A stretch of DNA of 64,000 bases from Ophioderma brevispina (taxonomy: Eukaryota; Echinodermata; Ophiuroidea; Amphilepidida; Ophiodermatidae), in assembly GCA_023653785.1 (NCBI GenBank), contig JAMKCH010072691.1, positions 100,506 to 164,505 of the forward strand, in the 5' to 3' direction. Positions 22,501 through 35,229 of this stretch are shown here, one piece after another. Both the position numbers and the translations under genes were made by a program. Below the pieces are notes generated by a model. It was given only the letters and a program-made list of their open reading frames with translations, was not told the DNA's origin and did not search any database. Position 1 is the stretch's first letter; the number at the start of each line of letters is the position of its first letter.

Positions 22501-23244
22501 TTTCACTTGACAGGTCTTTATTGCTAAGTTTGCATTCCTCAGAACAGGCATAATTGATGATCTTGATGATCTTTATTTAAAAGTTGTGAAGTTTCATTTT
22601 ATGTAACATTTTTCAAATTTGTTATTTTCATGAGGGAGTCCATACAAAATCACGTGATTAGGAGCATTGATTTTCTGCTAAACTTTTAGTATCTGCGCTA
22701 ATCAAACTATTGAAAACCATTAGACAATCAGTACAGCTATTAATATTAGAGACATGTAATGTAATGTACGACAAAAGTGGGGTAAGATTTACTCAATGGG
22801 TTTGCTAACTTGTTGGTTACTTTTCGTCCAACAATTGAAATTGTTCATAGTTTAACCAACTGTTATATTGTACCAGTGTGCACTTTATCATATTAATTTA
22901 ACATCCAATCTAATCATCAAGCAGGATGTCTCTTTGAAACGGCACTTTCCTTGTAAACGTTTTACTTCTTTGTTTATAGTCAGGGACAGAAATAGGCGAC
23001 CGATTGCGCGTATGTCAAGGTTTGTCAAGCAGCGCGGCGCGGACGGTGATTGGTTTAAACGTGTAGTATGGGCAGGGCAAGTTCGAACAAAAAAAAGATT
23101 TAAATGTCAAAAAAATTACCCACTTGATTCGGGATTTAGACTCAAGGACACATTAATTCACGTAAGTAAACTTGCTGTTTTAATAAGCTTCTGCACCTTC
23201 AAAGTACGTCAGAGGCGCAATTGGTCATCTTATTGGTCACCTTA
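22501..23244. other. Stretch with an orphan frame
   Basis: The 142-codon frame at 22868-23296 is rich in Arg/Lys in its middle (RDRNRRPIARMSRF) but has no recognised domain. It runs out of frame into LINE-A at its end, so it is probably fortuitous. Confidence 0.4.
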
Positions 23245-24600
23245 TTTTGTCCAAGATCTTCCAGGAAAAGATCAAAACCTGGCACACTTTAATTGAATCC
23301 ACCAATATGACCCATAACAGCAAGAAAGCATGGTCTACCACCCGAAAGCTTCGAGGGGATCCAACAGAACCTCCTCAGCAGCCAAGTTGTCCAACCAACC
23401 AAGTTGCCCACCAACTGCTTGTAAAATTACCAAGTTGCAGCAGGAAGCCCAAGAAGATCAAACTAGACCGTAAGAGGTTTAGTGGCGACCCTGGTTTCAC
23501 TCGCCCCTTCAACATGGACGAACTGGAAACCTGTATTTCTAAACTTCAACTCTGAAAAGCAACATCTCAACTGAGCAGCTGAAAGACTTCGGTCCAGTAG
23601 CAAAGGAATGGCTTCTTGAGCTCTACAATTGCTGCCTTATTTCCCACACGTTCCCAAAGATCTGGAGGAAAGCACATGTTATGGCACTCCTAAAGCATGG
23701 GAACGATCCATCTAATCCCAAGAGCCACAGACCAATATCACTCCTCAGCCATACCTACATACAAGCACTTTGAACGTCTCCTGCTCAACCGCATCGCATC
23801 TATGATAGACGAATACCTCATACCAGAACAAGCAGGTTTCCGGCCAGGCAAATCAAGAACAAGCCAAGTACTCAACCTATCTCAACACATCGAGGGTGGT
23901 TTGGAGAAGGGTTTGGTAACCGGAGTCGTGTTCGTCGATCTATCAGTAGCTTATAACACCGTTAATCACAGATGCTTACTCCATAAGACTCACCAAGGAC
24001 ATCCGCTTGACCGAGCTCATCAAAGGATTGCTTGCAAACAGGATGTTCTTTGTTCAGCTAGGAGCGAAGAAGAGTCGATGGTGTAGACTCAAGAATGGAC
24101 TACTCCAAGGGAGCGTGCAACCTCTCCAGTTCAACATCTATACCAACGACCATCCTAGGAGTGCAGAAACCTGTTGTTTTATCTATGCAGACGATCTTAG
24201 AATTAGCGCACAAGATGCAGACTTCACAGTTGTCGAAGAGAGACTCTCCAACGCTTTGGACGAACTCCTCCTTATGAGGAAAACCACCTACGTGCAAATC
24301 CATCCAAGACACGGGTGTGTGTTTTTCATCTATGCAACCGTGACACCAAACGTCAGCTTAAAGTAACCTGGTCTGGAACACCCCTGGAGCACTATGATAA
24401 TCCTATACACCTAGTTACCTTGGACCGCACTGTCTCTTATAAGATCCACGCCAAGAAGACGAAGAGTAAAGTATGATCACGCAATAACATCTTGAACAAA
24501 CTCACTGGTACAAAATGGGGTGCTCACCGTCACTTCACATACCTAAGGATCGACTGCACTTGCCCTGTACGACTCATGTGCAGAGTATTCTTGCCCTCAA
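23245..24600 (+). pseudogene. LINE-A second copy, truncated at both ends
   Basis: Begins in the pre-RT linker (KIKTWHTLIEST, about 23265) and runs through RT: LIPEQAGFRPGKS (about 23818-23856), motif A FVDLSVAYNTVNH (about 23932-23970, with Asp to Asn at the end of the motif), the LLANRMFFVQLGAKKSRW block, motif C FIYADD (about 24178-24195) and part of the C-terminal region to about 24600. The frames 23247-23555, 23697-24086 and 24007-24366 are separated by frameshifts. Compared with the copy at 3490-8300, it retains codons lost there (KKAWST near 23327) but lacks the KAVGHD block. Inactive. Confidence 0.85.
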
Positions 24601-24604
24601 TTCT

Positions 24605-24800
24605 ACAACCAAAACAAACATCCGTCAAAATGGGCGATTATTTCGAATTAGAGATTAGTGAACATTCCCTTGGGGATCCCAACACGTTCTTAAAATTTCA
24701 AATATTAACAATACATGAGCAAGTAGACAGAAGATATTCCCAGAATTGACCATAATGAAAATGCAGCGCCGATGCCTGACAATTTCATCATAGTTATCAT
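24605..24800 (+). repeat. Segment shared with 2690-2940
   Basis: Diverged copy of the block at 2690-2940, with TTATTTCGAATTAGAGA, ACACGTTCTTAAAAT and TTCCCAGAATTGACCATAAT in the same order. It follows LINE-A directly, which suggests LINE-A inserted into R1 copy 3 upstream of this block. Confidence 0.45.
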
Positions 24801-25399
24801 AATTTTGCAACTACGCCAGCTTGGTGGATATGAACAAGACGGTGTATTGAGTCTATCACACAATGATGAGTTTTAGGAAATTTCACTTCAATAAGGTCAG
24901 TGAGCCCACAAAAATCCTATGCTAACGACATAAAACAGGACTTTACTCATTTGAGCTCACAAGGTGCTAGGACTTAGGATTTTTTGCATCATCATGAAAT
25001 GTCTTGTGGTCCTAAACTTCTTGAACACTGTTTTATCCGTAAGTAATGACATGTGTGTGGACAGTACAGTATAGGTACATACAATGCATTGTGGGGATTG
25101 ATGAAAACACCCTCTGGATGAAACCAAGTGTGTTAAAACATCATGAGCCTCTAGCCAGATAAATCAGTGCTACGTAATTTTAATAATCCAACGAAACTTG
25201 ACTTGCAGCTTGGCCTCACAACAAGCCCAAATCTAAGGGTTTTACTAGTCCTATCTTACATATTCATAAGTATAGATCCCAGGATAGAAACTTTACTGGC
25301 ATGGGGATCTATAAAAATTCATAAGTTGATGTAGGAAATCCCATATGAATGGATGATTGGACTTGGTGTTATCATTTGAAACAGATTGTATCATCTTTC
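24801..25399. other. Stretch without recognisable gene
   Basis: No conserved frame or repeat structure recognised. Confidence 0.5.
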
Positions 25400-25570
25400 T
25401 TTTTATGCTTATAAGATAAGTTATAGTTTTATGTGTTTATGTTAGTTTTGAAGATGTGTTGTCGTTTATGTATGGCCTATGGCCACCGGGTACCATGGGG
25501 GCAGTGGTGCATTGAATGGTCTCCCCAGATTTTTGTAAATAAGAACGAATAAATAAATCTGAAGTCAAAG
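25400..25570 (+). mobile_element. LINE 3' tail-like sequence
   Basis: Sequence with a TATGGCCTATGGCCACCGGG block, a short palindromic GGCCTATGGCC stem, and then GAACGAATAAATAAAT before unrelated sequence. The layout resembles 3' ends of CR1/Jockey-type LINEs. No ORF is left upstream. Confidence 0.35.
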
Positions 25571-27688
25571 TATTTCATATGAGAGGTTTGTCCAATATCA
25601 GCGCATTTGCTTGAGGTAGATTAGACAATCGAAATATCGTTGAGAGAGCGACTAAGCTGTATTCATTCAGATATGTCAAGCTGCCCCTCCCCACACACGC
25701 AATACTTCTTGTAAACTTGGTCGAAACCGCCCTAAAAAAGGTGGCAATCAAAATATTAGTCATTCGAGCTATAGCGTGTTCAATGAAACATTTCGTTTTA
25801 TTGTTAAAACAAGGACCATTCATAATGGAAAAAATGAAGAAACTCTGTATAGGCTATGGGAATGGTTTCTCTGGTGGTGACTAAAGAAGCTTTAAACAAT
25901 AATGGTACTCTATTTTTTTTGGAATGGATATGGTTGTATTGATCCATAATCGCCGTGATAATAAAAGGTGTGCTTAACTGATTTAGGAAACTAAAGAACA
26001 TATACGTTTAGACTGCGGCAATGTTAGACACAAAAGGTGAAAAACCATCTCTATACACTTCTCTACATTCGCTACACTCTCTACACTTAATATTCAAAGA
26101 CGTATGGGATCATGTAACTCAATCACACAATCAGTTTATGATAGTGTGCAGGCGTGTATGGGTATTATTGCATGAACTGTACTTTCTGCCTCAGTGTGCT
26201 TAGGTCTCCCCAAAAAGAGTGTCACAATCGATTCTACCTCTGATCGGGCGCCGTTGATAGCGGTAGATTTTTTTTCAATGTTTTCCATGGTCAGGCCACA
26301 AAGCATGTGCATAAAATAGACATCCACTGTGGTTAAGATTTAAATTACTTAATACGGTGAATTAAAGAATACGTCAAGTCACAATTACGTAATAGGTTTG
26401 ACATAATTCCTTTTGATATTGAAGGAGACCCCAGGTATTACATTTTTGGAAGGTGAATGATATCAGGATTCCAAACCCCAAATGGGCACACCTTTAACGA
26501 AATAATTATGTTTTCAAATAATCATCAAAAGAGATGTATGTTTGAATGTTTTTCGTTTTTTTATTTTGTTCCATTATTATTGGAAACTTACAAACGTTCA
26601 AAATATCAGTTAGCAACCTTAACACTGTAAAGGTGACAATGGAAATCTGGTTTCGCGTTGGTTTCGCAGAGACATGGTTATTAGTGTCAGCATTATTGAG
26701 TTATTTTTGTCTGACTAATATACTGTGCGGGATATGAAGCTCCTGATTCACTATGTGCTTAATGTATACGTTCATGTGCAACTATATATTGTTTTTATAA
26801 CGCATGCTAGATTTGATATAATGGTACATTCATTTACTTACTTATATATTTTCCTCATGCGGTTTTCAATTTATCTCCGTGTAATACGGGAAATTGCTAG
26901 AAATTCAAAATAGTCCAAATTGACAACTTTGTAATGGTGGCGAACCCGGAAACACGGTACACCTTACTTTTGTCCTCGAACTCTCCGACCAATATGAAGA
27001 TAAAACTCTAAAGCGGATTAGTTATTTCTTCGACGTATTCCAATGGGTTTTGCTGAAAATTGCTAATCTTCTTTTTTTTACAATCAGCCAAGGTACAACT
27101 GAACTGTGTATGTATGTGCTTCCTATCCACTCTATATGCAATATTCATCTCATTTTTAATGGTCTAATTAGAGGACTTTAATGCAGTTTCACGTTAGAAT
27201 TGTTCGCCTGGCAAAAATACATGAGTTAGGCCGACGATATAAAAAAATCTTTATGATATTGAAACAAATGGGAAAACTCCTATAGGGGATAAATAAAAAA
27301 AATAGTCGAGCCACCCGGGGTAATTCAAACCAAGTCAAAATAACCAAATGATACCCAAAACTTAAAGACACTATCCGTGTTTAAAAATATTTGAAATTTG
27401 CAGGAATAGCTTCAAGTGAAGGATAAGCTGTAGACTTCTCATAAGTGACTTTTACAGATGTAGAATTGACAGAAATGAAGAAAAAACGGCAGTGTTCCAA
27501 GAACGATACGTGTTGTAGTAGTGTCCGGTTCGGACCAGTAATGACTAAATCTCGATTTTCGTCCTTAATTAGTTTGCTTCTGGTCCTTATCATTGCAGGG
27601 TAGTGAGGATACCTGTAACTTGCTTACATACATGCAAAAAATATGATTTTTGATGATTTGCTGATTTAGCAAATCGCTGATAGGGTTT
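25571..27688. other. 2.1 kb without recognisable gene
   Basis: Only short frames (60-82 codons) without domains. No tandem or inverted repeat of note. Confidence 0.5.
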
Positions 27689-28150
27689 TAAAGGTGCGTG
27701 TTCCGATCGTCCTTGGGACCCCCCTCGATTTTCCCGGAAGTAGTATCGATTTTGATATCAGATGAAGGCCCGTCTTGTTCTCATGTAGTCCTGAAATTGA
27801 GCCCTCAAATCCTTTCTTCTAAAGAGATAACCGAAAAACCGCCGTTTTAGTGGTTACCCATCAATATTAGCCACAGTATCACATAGGGCTCTGCAATAGC
27901 ATTATTGCTTCTGCCGTCAAAACCGCAGCTGTTCCCACGGTACTTGACAGCGTACGTGCAAGTGCCGGCTCTCATATCAAGCATAGAACACAAAGGTATA
28001 AATCGGAACAGCACCTTTGAACAAGACAAACTAAGTACCAAAGTACACAAATTTCAAGGGTCATAGCACGATCGCTAATAGCCCCGTCTAAGGGACTCAA
28101 GAATTTACAGGAAGTGGCAAGAGTTGTTGTGTTAGAAGAAAGCTGCTTTT
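27689..28150 (-). mobile_element. DNA-element family R2, copy 3
   Basis: The reverse complement of 28060-28150 gives TTCTTCTAACACAACAACTC, CCACTTCCTGTAAATTCT, GACGGGGCTATTAGCGATCG, matching the right end of R2 copies 1 and 2. The left end (AAAGGTGCGTGTTCCGATCG at 27689, then GGGACCCCCCTCGATTTTCC and CGGAAGT) is a diverged inverted counterpart. The element is therefore TIR-bounded with ends of about 60 bp. No transposase. Confidence 0.6.
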
Positions 28151-28261
28151 GTTTCATTTCCCCTGTGAAATCTTATTGGCTAAAGGATGTGTGGTTTGAA
28201 TGTAGAGCGGAAATGTACCTATTTGAAGTTTGAGCTCCCATATCAAAAAGATTGATATCAT

Positions 28262-29960
28262 GGTGAAACAATAATAATAATATAATAATAATAAAAACAG
28301 TGCGTAATAAAGCGCCTTACACCGAGGTCTCAAAGCGCTATACACCCAAACAAACAAACAGTATACATATAACCATTATACTTAAATTACCAAAACAAAA
28401 AAAAAAAAAACCTGAAAATGGAATTAATCTCAAAAGCAAGCTTGAAAAGATGTGTCTTTAGACTTGACTTAAATTGACCAACAGTCGGACAATTTTTAAT
28501 GTGGAAAGGAAGTTTCTTCCAGAGTAGGATGAGCTTTGGAGAATGAGCGAGACCGTATGACAAGAGTTGCAACAGAAGTAGATACAAGGGATTTATTTGT
28601 GAAGATGACCGTAAATTACGAGATGGTTTGTATATGAATGAGTTCATGAAGATAAATTGGAGCCAATCAATGTACTTTTAAGTTTAATAAACAATAGCTT
28701 GAATCTTTAATGCGAAATACCACTGGCAGCCAATGCAATTTGTTGAGAAATGGTGTAAGATTTTCACAAGAGCGAGTACGAGTAACAAGTCTGGCAGCGA
28801 GTTGAATTTCGTGTAGTTTAGCAGTGGTGAGTCGGGTAGCCATAGAGCGGCTATGGCCTTGGTCAAGGGAAGACAAGTTTATGAAGGCAATTCCTTATGC
28901 GACCTTTCTTGTACAAAGCATAAGAGACAGAGCGACAAATGTTATTTAGTAAAAGATCCATACTGAGATCATTTTCCAAGATGACACCGAGGTTGCGTGC
29001 ACTCCTGACAGGTGTATTGGCAGCATTGGCGATTTTAAGATGGTAAAAGGGGGAGGGTTTCTGAAGCGAGATGTGCAGTGACTACTTCAGTTTTGTCCTC
29101 ATCATTTAACATTTGCATTGTTGACCCACACGCTTCTAATATCATTAATAAATCTTTCAAGATTGGGTAATATGGCATGGTTCAGAATCTTGTTTCGAAC
29201 ACATAAAACTTAGTGTCCATCATATTTCAATTATGCCAAAACCAGGTGATTCAATGATATCTTCAAGTGGTGAAGTATATAATGTAAAGGATAACGGTCA
29301 ATAACAGAGCTTGAGGTGCACCTTCGAGGCCCCCACCCACTGAGGTTTGAAAGAGAGTATTTATGACAATAGATGAGAACGATTGGAAAATACGCTTTAA
29401 ACCAATAAGGCAGTTCCTGATACGTCATATCTACAATGTAAACGCTTGAAAAGAACTCATGATATAGTATCAAAAGCTGCAGAATAGCTAAAAGTATTCA
29501 ATAACAGCTTCATGGCCTTGATCAAAAGCTAACCAATAATCATTATATACACGAAGAAGAGCAGTTTCGATGCTATGTGAAGATCTATACAGATTGCATG
29601 TTACTGGAGAGATTATTTGATGAAAGGTAATCATGAATTGAGAAGCACAAGCACGTTCATAGGTCTTCTCGAAACTTGAGGATGAGAAACAGGTCGATAG
29701 TTTTTCCGAGTTTCACATCCAGACTAGGTTTCTCAAAGAGGAGTATGAGGTGGTGCACATTCAAATAATCAGGGAATTTTGACCTTCTGAATGACATAGT
29801 GATAACTTGGTTGATGGATGGCTTAAAAGCTCGTTCAAACATTCTTCAATAACATGTGGTTATCGGGTTCGAGGACTGCATGAAGTTGATGGTGATTTCA
29901 TTATTATTTCTGTGAACCGTCTGGATCAAAACCGTTGGATGTTTAAATAGAGATTGAGGG
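28262..29960 (-). pseudogene. CR1/L2-like LINE, minus strand, RT and 3' end
   Basis: Read on the minus strand from about 29960 to 28262. RT N-terminal part (29657-29842 frame: SINQVITMSFRRSKFPDYLN, KKPSLD-like FEKPSLDVKLGK, followed by a degraded YRPVSNL equivalent). Motif B region near 29300-29350 in the broken frame leading to a YFTSPL-like TSPLEDI equivalent. C-terminal region at 28667-28876 (IQLAARLVTRTRSCENLTPF, LNKLHWLPV) and 28387-28647 (NPLYL, LWKKLPFHIKN, FKSSLKTHLFKLAF). The 3' end is a GCGCTTTGAGACCTCGGTG-type stem and an ATT microsatellite (28269-28292). Many frameshifts; inactive. Confidence 0.8.
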
Positions 29961-30398
29961 TATGGTCAAGGTCATTCAATCAAGATGAAATCTTTATATA
30001 ATTAAATTCAGGACCCTCCCCCTCCTCAATCCATACCAACAAACAAACCAAACAAACGCAGTCAAATTAAAAACAACAGCATTACTACAAAACAAAGCAT
30101 TCCAATCCGAAAACAAAGGCGGTGAGTTTCTTGAAATAGTATTTGATGGATCTGAAAAAAAATAACCATGTGCGGCCTTGCATTTTTATTCGTTTGCTGG
30201 CAATCGGCGAGCTATTTGCTCAATGTGTTCAATTTTCTCAATGTGTTCAATATGTGTTCTCTTATAATTGTATACTACTATAGTAGATTTCAAAATAAGT
30301 GAGACCCATTAAGTTTTAGGTCTGTCCATTTACCGTGAGAGGTTAGACGAGGATTTTAATGGCACAGGTTAAAAAAGTTGATGATACTCATATATAAG
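29961..30398. other. Spacer, nothing recognised
   Basis: AT-rich flank of the gypsy element. Contains an AACAAACAAACCAAACAAAC simple repeat near 30040 and two ATGTGTTCAAT words near 30220-30250. Confidence 0.5.
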
Positions 30399-31535
30399 TG
30401 GTTACAAGCACCCAAGGAATTCGCACATGATTTTATTCACTGTGAGCAAGATAAGTCATAAATTAGCACATAAAATATTATAAATTAGTTAAGTATATAA
30501 TATAAAATATACCTGGATTATGTGCATAACTGGTGTTGTTGTGAAGCAAACTAGAATGAAACAGAAGATTAGCAGAAAAAGAAAACCGGAGAAAGCGTAG
30601 AACCTTAGTGATTGCATTCGAAGGCACAGGGAAAATTCGGATGGAAGGATAGATGGCGCCCTGCTGCAATGAACTGTTGTGCTCATAGGTGTGGACATAA
30701 ACTGATAGAGGCGGCGCTGCTACTGTATCTACAGGCAGGATCTTGGCTGGGATGAGGGTGAAGGGATGATGATGTATGGACTAATTTAGCATTGTTTGTT
30801 ATGACTCTTATAGAGGGACCAGATCCTCTAGTATTGATTGAGGAGGAACTAAGCTCTGGTGAGGACGGAGGAAGAATGAGTCACGAGTATCAGCAAACCT
30901 CATTACTCAAAGGAGAGTTTAATACCATCGTGACTCCAAGTTATTAGAGAGTTTCAAGTTGACAGTGCAGTAATAACAGTCTTAGTACAATCTTCCATAT
31001 AGTGGAAATTGTCACAGTAAAAAAAGGGGGGGGTTTTCTCAGCTCCAGCAGTTTGTCCGATTGTGTAGCTGTCTTCGGTTTTGTATTCGTGGCCTCTGAG
31101 TTATCCAATCATAAAATAGTGACAGATTTTTACTTTATCATGTAGTCGACCTCCGAGCCGTAATTAGGAGATGGTTTTCTTCAGTAAGGGCAAGTCGACC
31201 GTGGACACGGCCCACTTAGGGTAATTAAAGATTTGGCGCTGGAATATTCGCCAGGAGTCTTTTGCAATTCGGCATCTTAACATAATCTCGCTGCAGACCC
31301 GCGTCGCGGCACACACCAGTCGTAAAGTCTAGTAGTTCCTTAATAACACTTTATTATAGATTAATCTTTGATTATTGATACCTAATTGAATGTTTGATGC
31401 GATTGATTAAACACACAATTAAATCAATACTTTGTTTAAAATTGGTAATCAAGTTCACAGTGGATTGTCTAGTTATTCAGGAGTTTTGAATCCGTAGTTG
31501 AGGTGGTTTTTGCCTTGGTCAAGGTGAACGTAACA
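30399..31535 (+). repeat. 5' LTR of gypsy element
   Basis: Begins TGGTTACAAGC and ends GTGAACGTAACA. It aligns along its length with 36687-37804, with shared blocks such as AGATGGCGCCCTGCTGCA, CAGTGGATTGTCTAGTTATT and GCCTTGGTCAA. It differs from the 3' LTR by many one- and two-base indels. Confidence 0.85.
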
Positions 31536-31538
31536 AAA

Positions 31539-31557
31539 TGGGGGCTTCGTCCCGGGA
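31539..31557 (+). other. Primer-binding site
   Basis: TGGGGGCTTCGTCCCGGGA lies 3 bp after the 5' LTR. Except for an extra T and an extra C it has the form TGGGGGCTCGTCCGGGA, the complement of the tRNA-Pro 3' end used by some retroelements. The extra bases fit the element-wide indel decay. The tRNA identity is inferred. Confidence 0.6.
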
Positions 31558-31689
31558 ATACACTGAAAAAAAAATAGATTAAAATTTTCGAACAAAATTT
31601 TTTGATTGTGTTGTTTAACTTTGTATCTGGTTATATTGTGATATTTGTGAAGGAAGTGTTTATACACGATTGCGTTGTAACGCAGAAGA

Positions 31690-32940
31690 ATTTGTTACAC
31701 CGATTACGTGGGAGAAGTTTGATGATATGGCTTTAAAAAGCCTGATTTAATGGAATTGGCCAGTATTATGGGATGGAATTTAGGCATTCCATGAGAAAAC
31801 AGTTTAATCCCAAACCATTCATAACGCTTCTTGTTGAGGAAGAAATACTAGATGAGGGATGTTTGGAAAGTATATTGAAATTAGGTTGAGTTAGATGTGC
31901 TTTGAAATGGAACAGTTGGAGATGCAAAAGCAATTAACATGGCCAAATACAAATTCAAGAGAAAGAAAAGATACAGAATGTTGGTTGTAGAACAAACAAA
32001 GTTAGCACAGAAGAGAACAAAGACCAGATGTTAGAAAGGCAGAAAGGAAAGGCAAGAACAATAAATTAGAGCAGGAAAACTTGAATTAGAAAAAGCAACT
32101 AAAACACATAATTAGATGCCAAATTACAAATGGAACAAGAAAGAGGAAAACAGATTGCAAATGGAGGAAAGAATGAAATTGGCATTGAAGCCAAAAACGA
32201 TTAAACCATAAAGTTGAAAAGGGCACAGCAGCTCTCTCACACTCAGTTTTGATGCCACTAGGAACATCAAATTAGTTCCAATATTTAGGGAAACAGAAGT
32301 TTGACAGTATTTTTTGCACCTTCGGACGATTGCCGAAAGTATATTGGCCCTAGGCATGGACAACATTGCTGTCAACGTGTTTATTGGGAAAGCTAAGAGA
32401 TTTCTCGTCCCTATCATTATCAGTGCATGGCTTAGTAGTAAGCAGTCTATTCTTAAGGCCTATGAATTAGTGCCTGAGGCGTAAAGGCAACATTTTCGGA
32501 GTGCGACAAACTGGGCAGATCAAACTCATGTTGAGATTGCTGGGTTCAGTGAACAATGTGGATATGTGCTCACTTCCACGGAGGGAAACAAGATTTAATC
32601 AACTTAGCAGTTGTTTTAATTAGCAATTCAACATTGCATTCATGCCGACATTAAAACTCATTTGTATGAACCGATTCATAAGATTTGAAAAATGCAGCAA
32701 CAATAGCAATGATTACGCCCTCACACATAGTTGAGTTCCAGCATAGTATGGGTGGGCCTAATAAGTCAAGTCAGAATTACAAGAGTTTTTATTAAGTAGG
32801 TCCTTACCAAAGTAGATCAGTCCAAAGTCATGGTACTTCTAACGAATGAAACGTTAAGTTGAAAAAAGTTCCTCCAGTCCAGGGGAATAAGTGTCCTTCT
32901 AGTGCCAAAGCAAAGTCAGGGACTGATTTAAGTCAATAAT
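31690..32940 (+). pseudogene. gag region of gypsy element
   Basis: Begins near GATGATATGGCTTTAAAAAG (Met near 31727; ALKKPDLMELA-like reading). It continues through a Lys/Glu-rich coiled region (about 31920-32210) and a capsid-like stretch with LSAWLSSKQSILKAYELVPE and ATNWADQTHVEIAGFSEQCG (about 32420-32560). It then reaches a TPSHIVEFQHSMGG-like stretch near 32730. No intact frame exceeds 100 codons. A zinc knuckle is not clearly preserved. The role would be the structural particle protein; the assignment is from position and motif style. Confidence 0.6.
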
Positions 32941-33119
32941 AACTTGCACATATTGCAAGGATTCAGGTCTGTTATGGCAAGCTGTTGGAATTTGATGGGA
33001 AAGCAGATGCCTGAGCAGAAGTCCGCTCCACAGGTTGTGTAGTGTCCCTTAGACCAAAGTTAGTTTCCCAGGCTATTAAACAGAAGATGCTGAGTCTGAG
33101 AAAGTTAGGGAAACTTTGA

Positions 33120-33476
33120 CCATTTGTTTTGGATGGTTCAGTGTCGCTTGATGGTGACAAGGTTGATCCAAACCTATAAAGATCATGCGTGAAACATGTT
33201 GGTGCCCAGTCAGTAATTTTTTGGAGGGTTCATTGCCCTTTTTGAAGTTAGTGCAACCTTGCGAATGCTTTGATCCAAGGTATAGGTATGGAGGTTATTA
33301 GTGTCCCTCTTCAGAAGGTGAATTTGAAGTCTAATTTGGTCTCAGGTACAGTCATAGTAGGAGTAAGGCCTGAACTTCCCAGTCAATGTGTTTCAATGTT
33401 ATTATGGAATGATTTGGCAGGCGGGAAAGTACACCCCGAACCAATTGTTACCCAGCAATCCCGTGCAAAGAAATAG
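33120..33476 (+). pseudogene. Aspartic protease region of gypsy element
   Basis: The 68-codon frame 33270-33476 reads IQGIGMEVISVPLQKVNLKS, then VSGTVIVGVRPELP and MLLWNDLAGGKV, the C-terminal half of a retropepsin-like domain; LL-NDLAGGKV is a block found in gypsy polyproteins of fish and invertebrates. The N-terminal half with the catalytic DSG-type motif should lie before 33230 but is frame-broken and I cannot identify it with confidence. Confidence 0.65.
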
Positions 33477-33919
33477 ATAGTGAGGATAAGAATAGTGTAG
33501 TTATCCAGCCGTGCAGTTACGAGGAGTATGGCTAGGAAGTCCAGCTGGAAGCAAATAGTGATGGCGCGGAGGATGGCGAAACTTCCCAAATTTGTAGATT
33601 TAGAGACACGTTTCAATGCCAAAATTAGATGAACCAGGTCAACTTCCCCTTCAGGGGAGATAGGTTCTTCCAAAACATAAGGCAGGCCCTGAGCAAGTAC
33701 ACATAGTGGGATAAGTTGATGTCCTTAAGTCATAAGAAGTTGTTTCTTGAACGGGAGAATGATCCTGCACTCAAGATTTTAGTCAAGGGCAGTACCCTCA
33801 GGAGTCGAGGACATTCCTGTGTGGTTTTTTACAACACAATTGTGTGCTGATGAGGAAATGGAGCCACCTGATGCGCCACGGAAACTCTGGGATGAGTGAA
33901 AGTTGTTCAGCGGTAGTTG

Positions 33920-34990
33920 TCCCAAGGTTTATCACATGAAGTCATATCATCATTGCCCCTGATATCCAATGGCAGACCTTTAGGATCAAGACGACACTAT
34001 AGGATTTTGAACCACTTTGGTGGCCTACACTTCGAAGGAATGTTTTCTGAATACCACTGTAAACTTGTCAATACTTGTCAAGGTCTTGCAAGCCTAATCA
34101 GAAATCCCGCCCGCCTCCTCTGAACCATACGGCATCGGAGAGCCTTTAGTAGTGGTCCATAGTTGACTGTGTAGGACCTCTCCCTAGGACAAGTCGGGTA
34201 CTCAGTACCTACTTACTAGCATGTGTGCCTCTACCAGGTTTCCTGAGGCCATACCCTAAAGGAATTCATGCTAAAACCGTAGTGAAGGCTTTGCCAGTTT
34301 TTCACTGTTCACTCTTGTAGGCCTACCTAAGAAGTCAATTCAGTCAGATCAGGGGTCAAATTTTACATCTGGTCCACACTTTTCAGAAGGGATGTATGAG
34401 TTGGGATAGAACGTATTTGTCCAACAGTGCCTACCATGCGAGTCCCAGGGAGGCTTGCGGATTCCACACACACCAAACTCTGAAGAATATGAGTAGGACT
34501 TACTGTTTGGAATTGAGAAGGACTGGACTGGAGGGAGTTCACTTGTTATTGTTTGCTGCAAGGGAAGCGGTTCAGGAACCCCTCGGTTCATTCCCTTTGA
34601 GTTAGTTTTTGTTGGGCGCACAGTTCGTGGTCCCTTGAAGCTCTAAAGGAGAAGTGGCTGAACGATGAAACTGACAACCAATCCTTTGGACTACTTTCCA
34701 AATTCAATATAGGCTCATAGTGCAAATGAAATTGCCAGGGGAATTGAAGGCAAGCCCAGACCAAAATGAAAAGTGGTAATGATCAAGATGCCAGAGTAAG
34801 GGTCTTTAGGGCCAGGAGACCACGTGGTTGTTTGTTTCCAATCCCTGGACATCCACTACAGGCCAGATACCAGGGTCCCTATTTCAGTAGAGTCCAATAC
34901 CTGAAGTTGACTACATGTCAAAACGCAGATGGCGTAATAGTCGGCATTTGTGCCATGTAAATATGTTGAAGGAGTATGTATGTGTAGATA
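33920..34990 (+). pseudogene. Integrase of gypsy element
   Basis: In several frames: HFGGLHFEGMFSEYHCKLV (about 34010-34070, zinc-binding HHCC region, with a TCQ remnant after it), VDCVGPLPRT (about 34160-34190, first catalytic Asp), IQSDQGSNFTSG (about 34338-34373, second Asp), then SAYHASPREACGFHTHQTLKN, where the expected catalytic Glu region is altered (34424-34490). HLLLFAAREAVQEPLG and a C-terminal CHVNMLKEYV-like end (about 34945-34975) follow. Catalyses insertion of the cDNA in working relatives. Its place before RT defines the unusual order. Confidence 0.75.
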
Positions 34991-35229
34991 TGTGGCAGTG
35001 CAAAACCATTGTGCTCTGTAAGTCATAATGAAGGAAGTAAACTGATGACAATCATGAAATCCTGAAGTTGTAAATAATGCAAACAACGATGACAAGCATG
35101 ACTATCCCATCAAGTTGCAAAATTCAGATGTGCTCAATGATTTGGATACAAACTAAGGCCATCTTTCATAAAATCAACAGTGTGAAATCAAGCAGTTCAT
35201 TCCTGAATTGAAGAATATTTTTCCCGATG

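Noticed and set aside
22868..23296. 142-codon Arg-rich frame as a nucleic-acid-binding protein
   Set aside because: No recognised domain; its end overlaps LINE-A sequence in the wrong frame, and it has no homologous frame in R1 copy 1.
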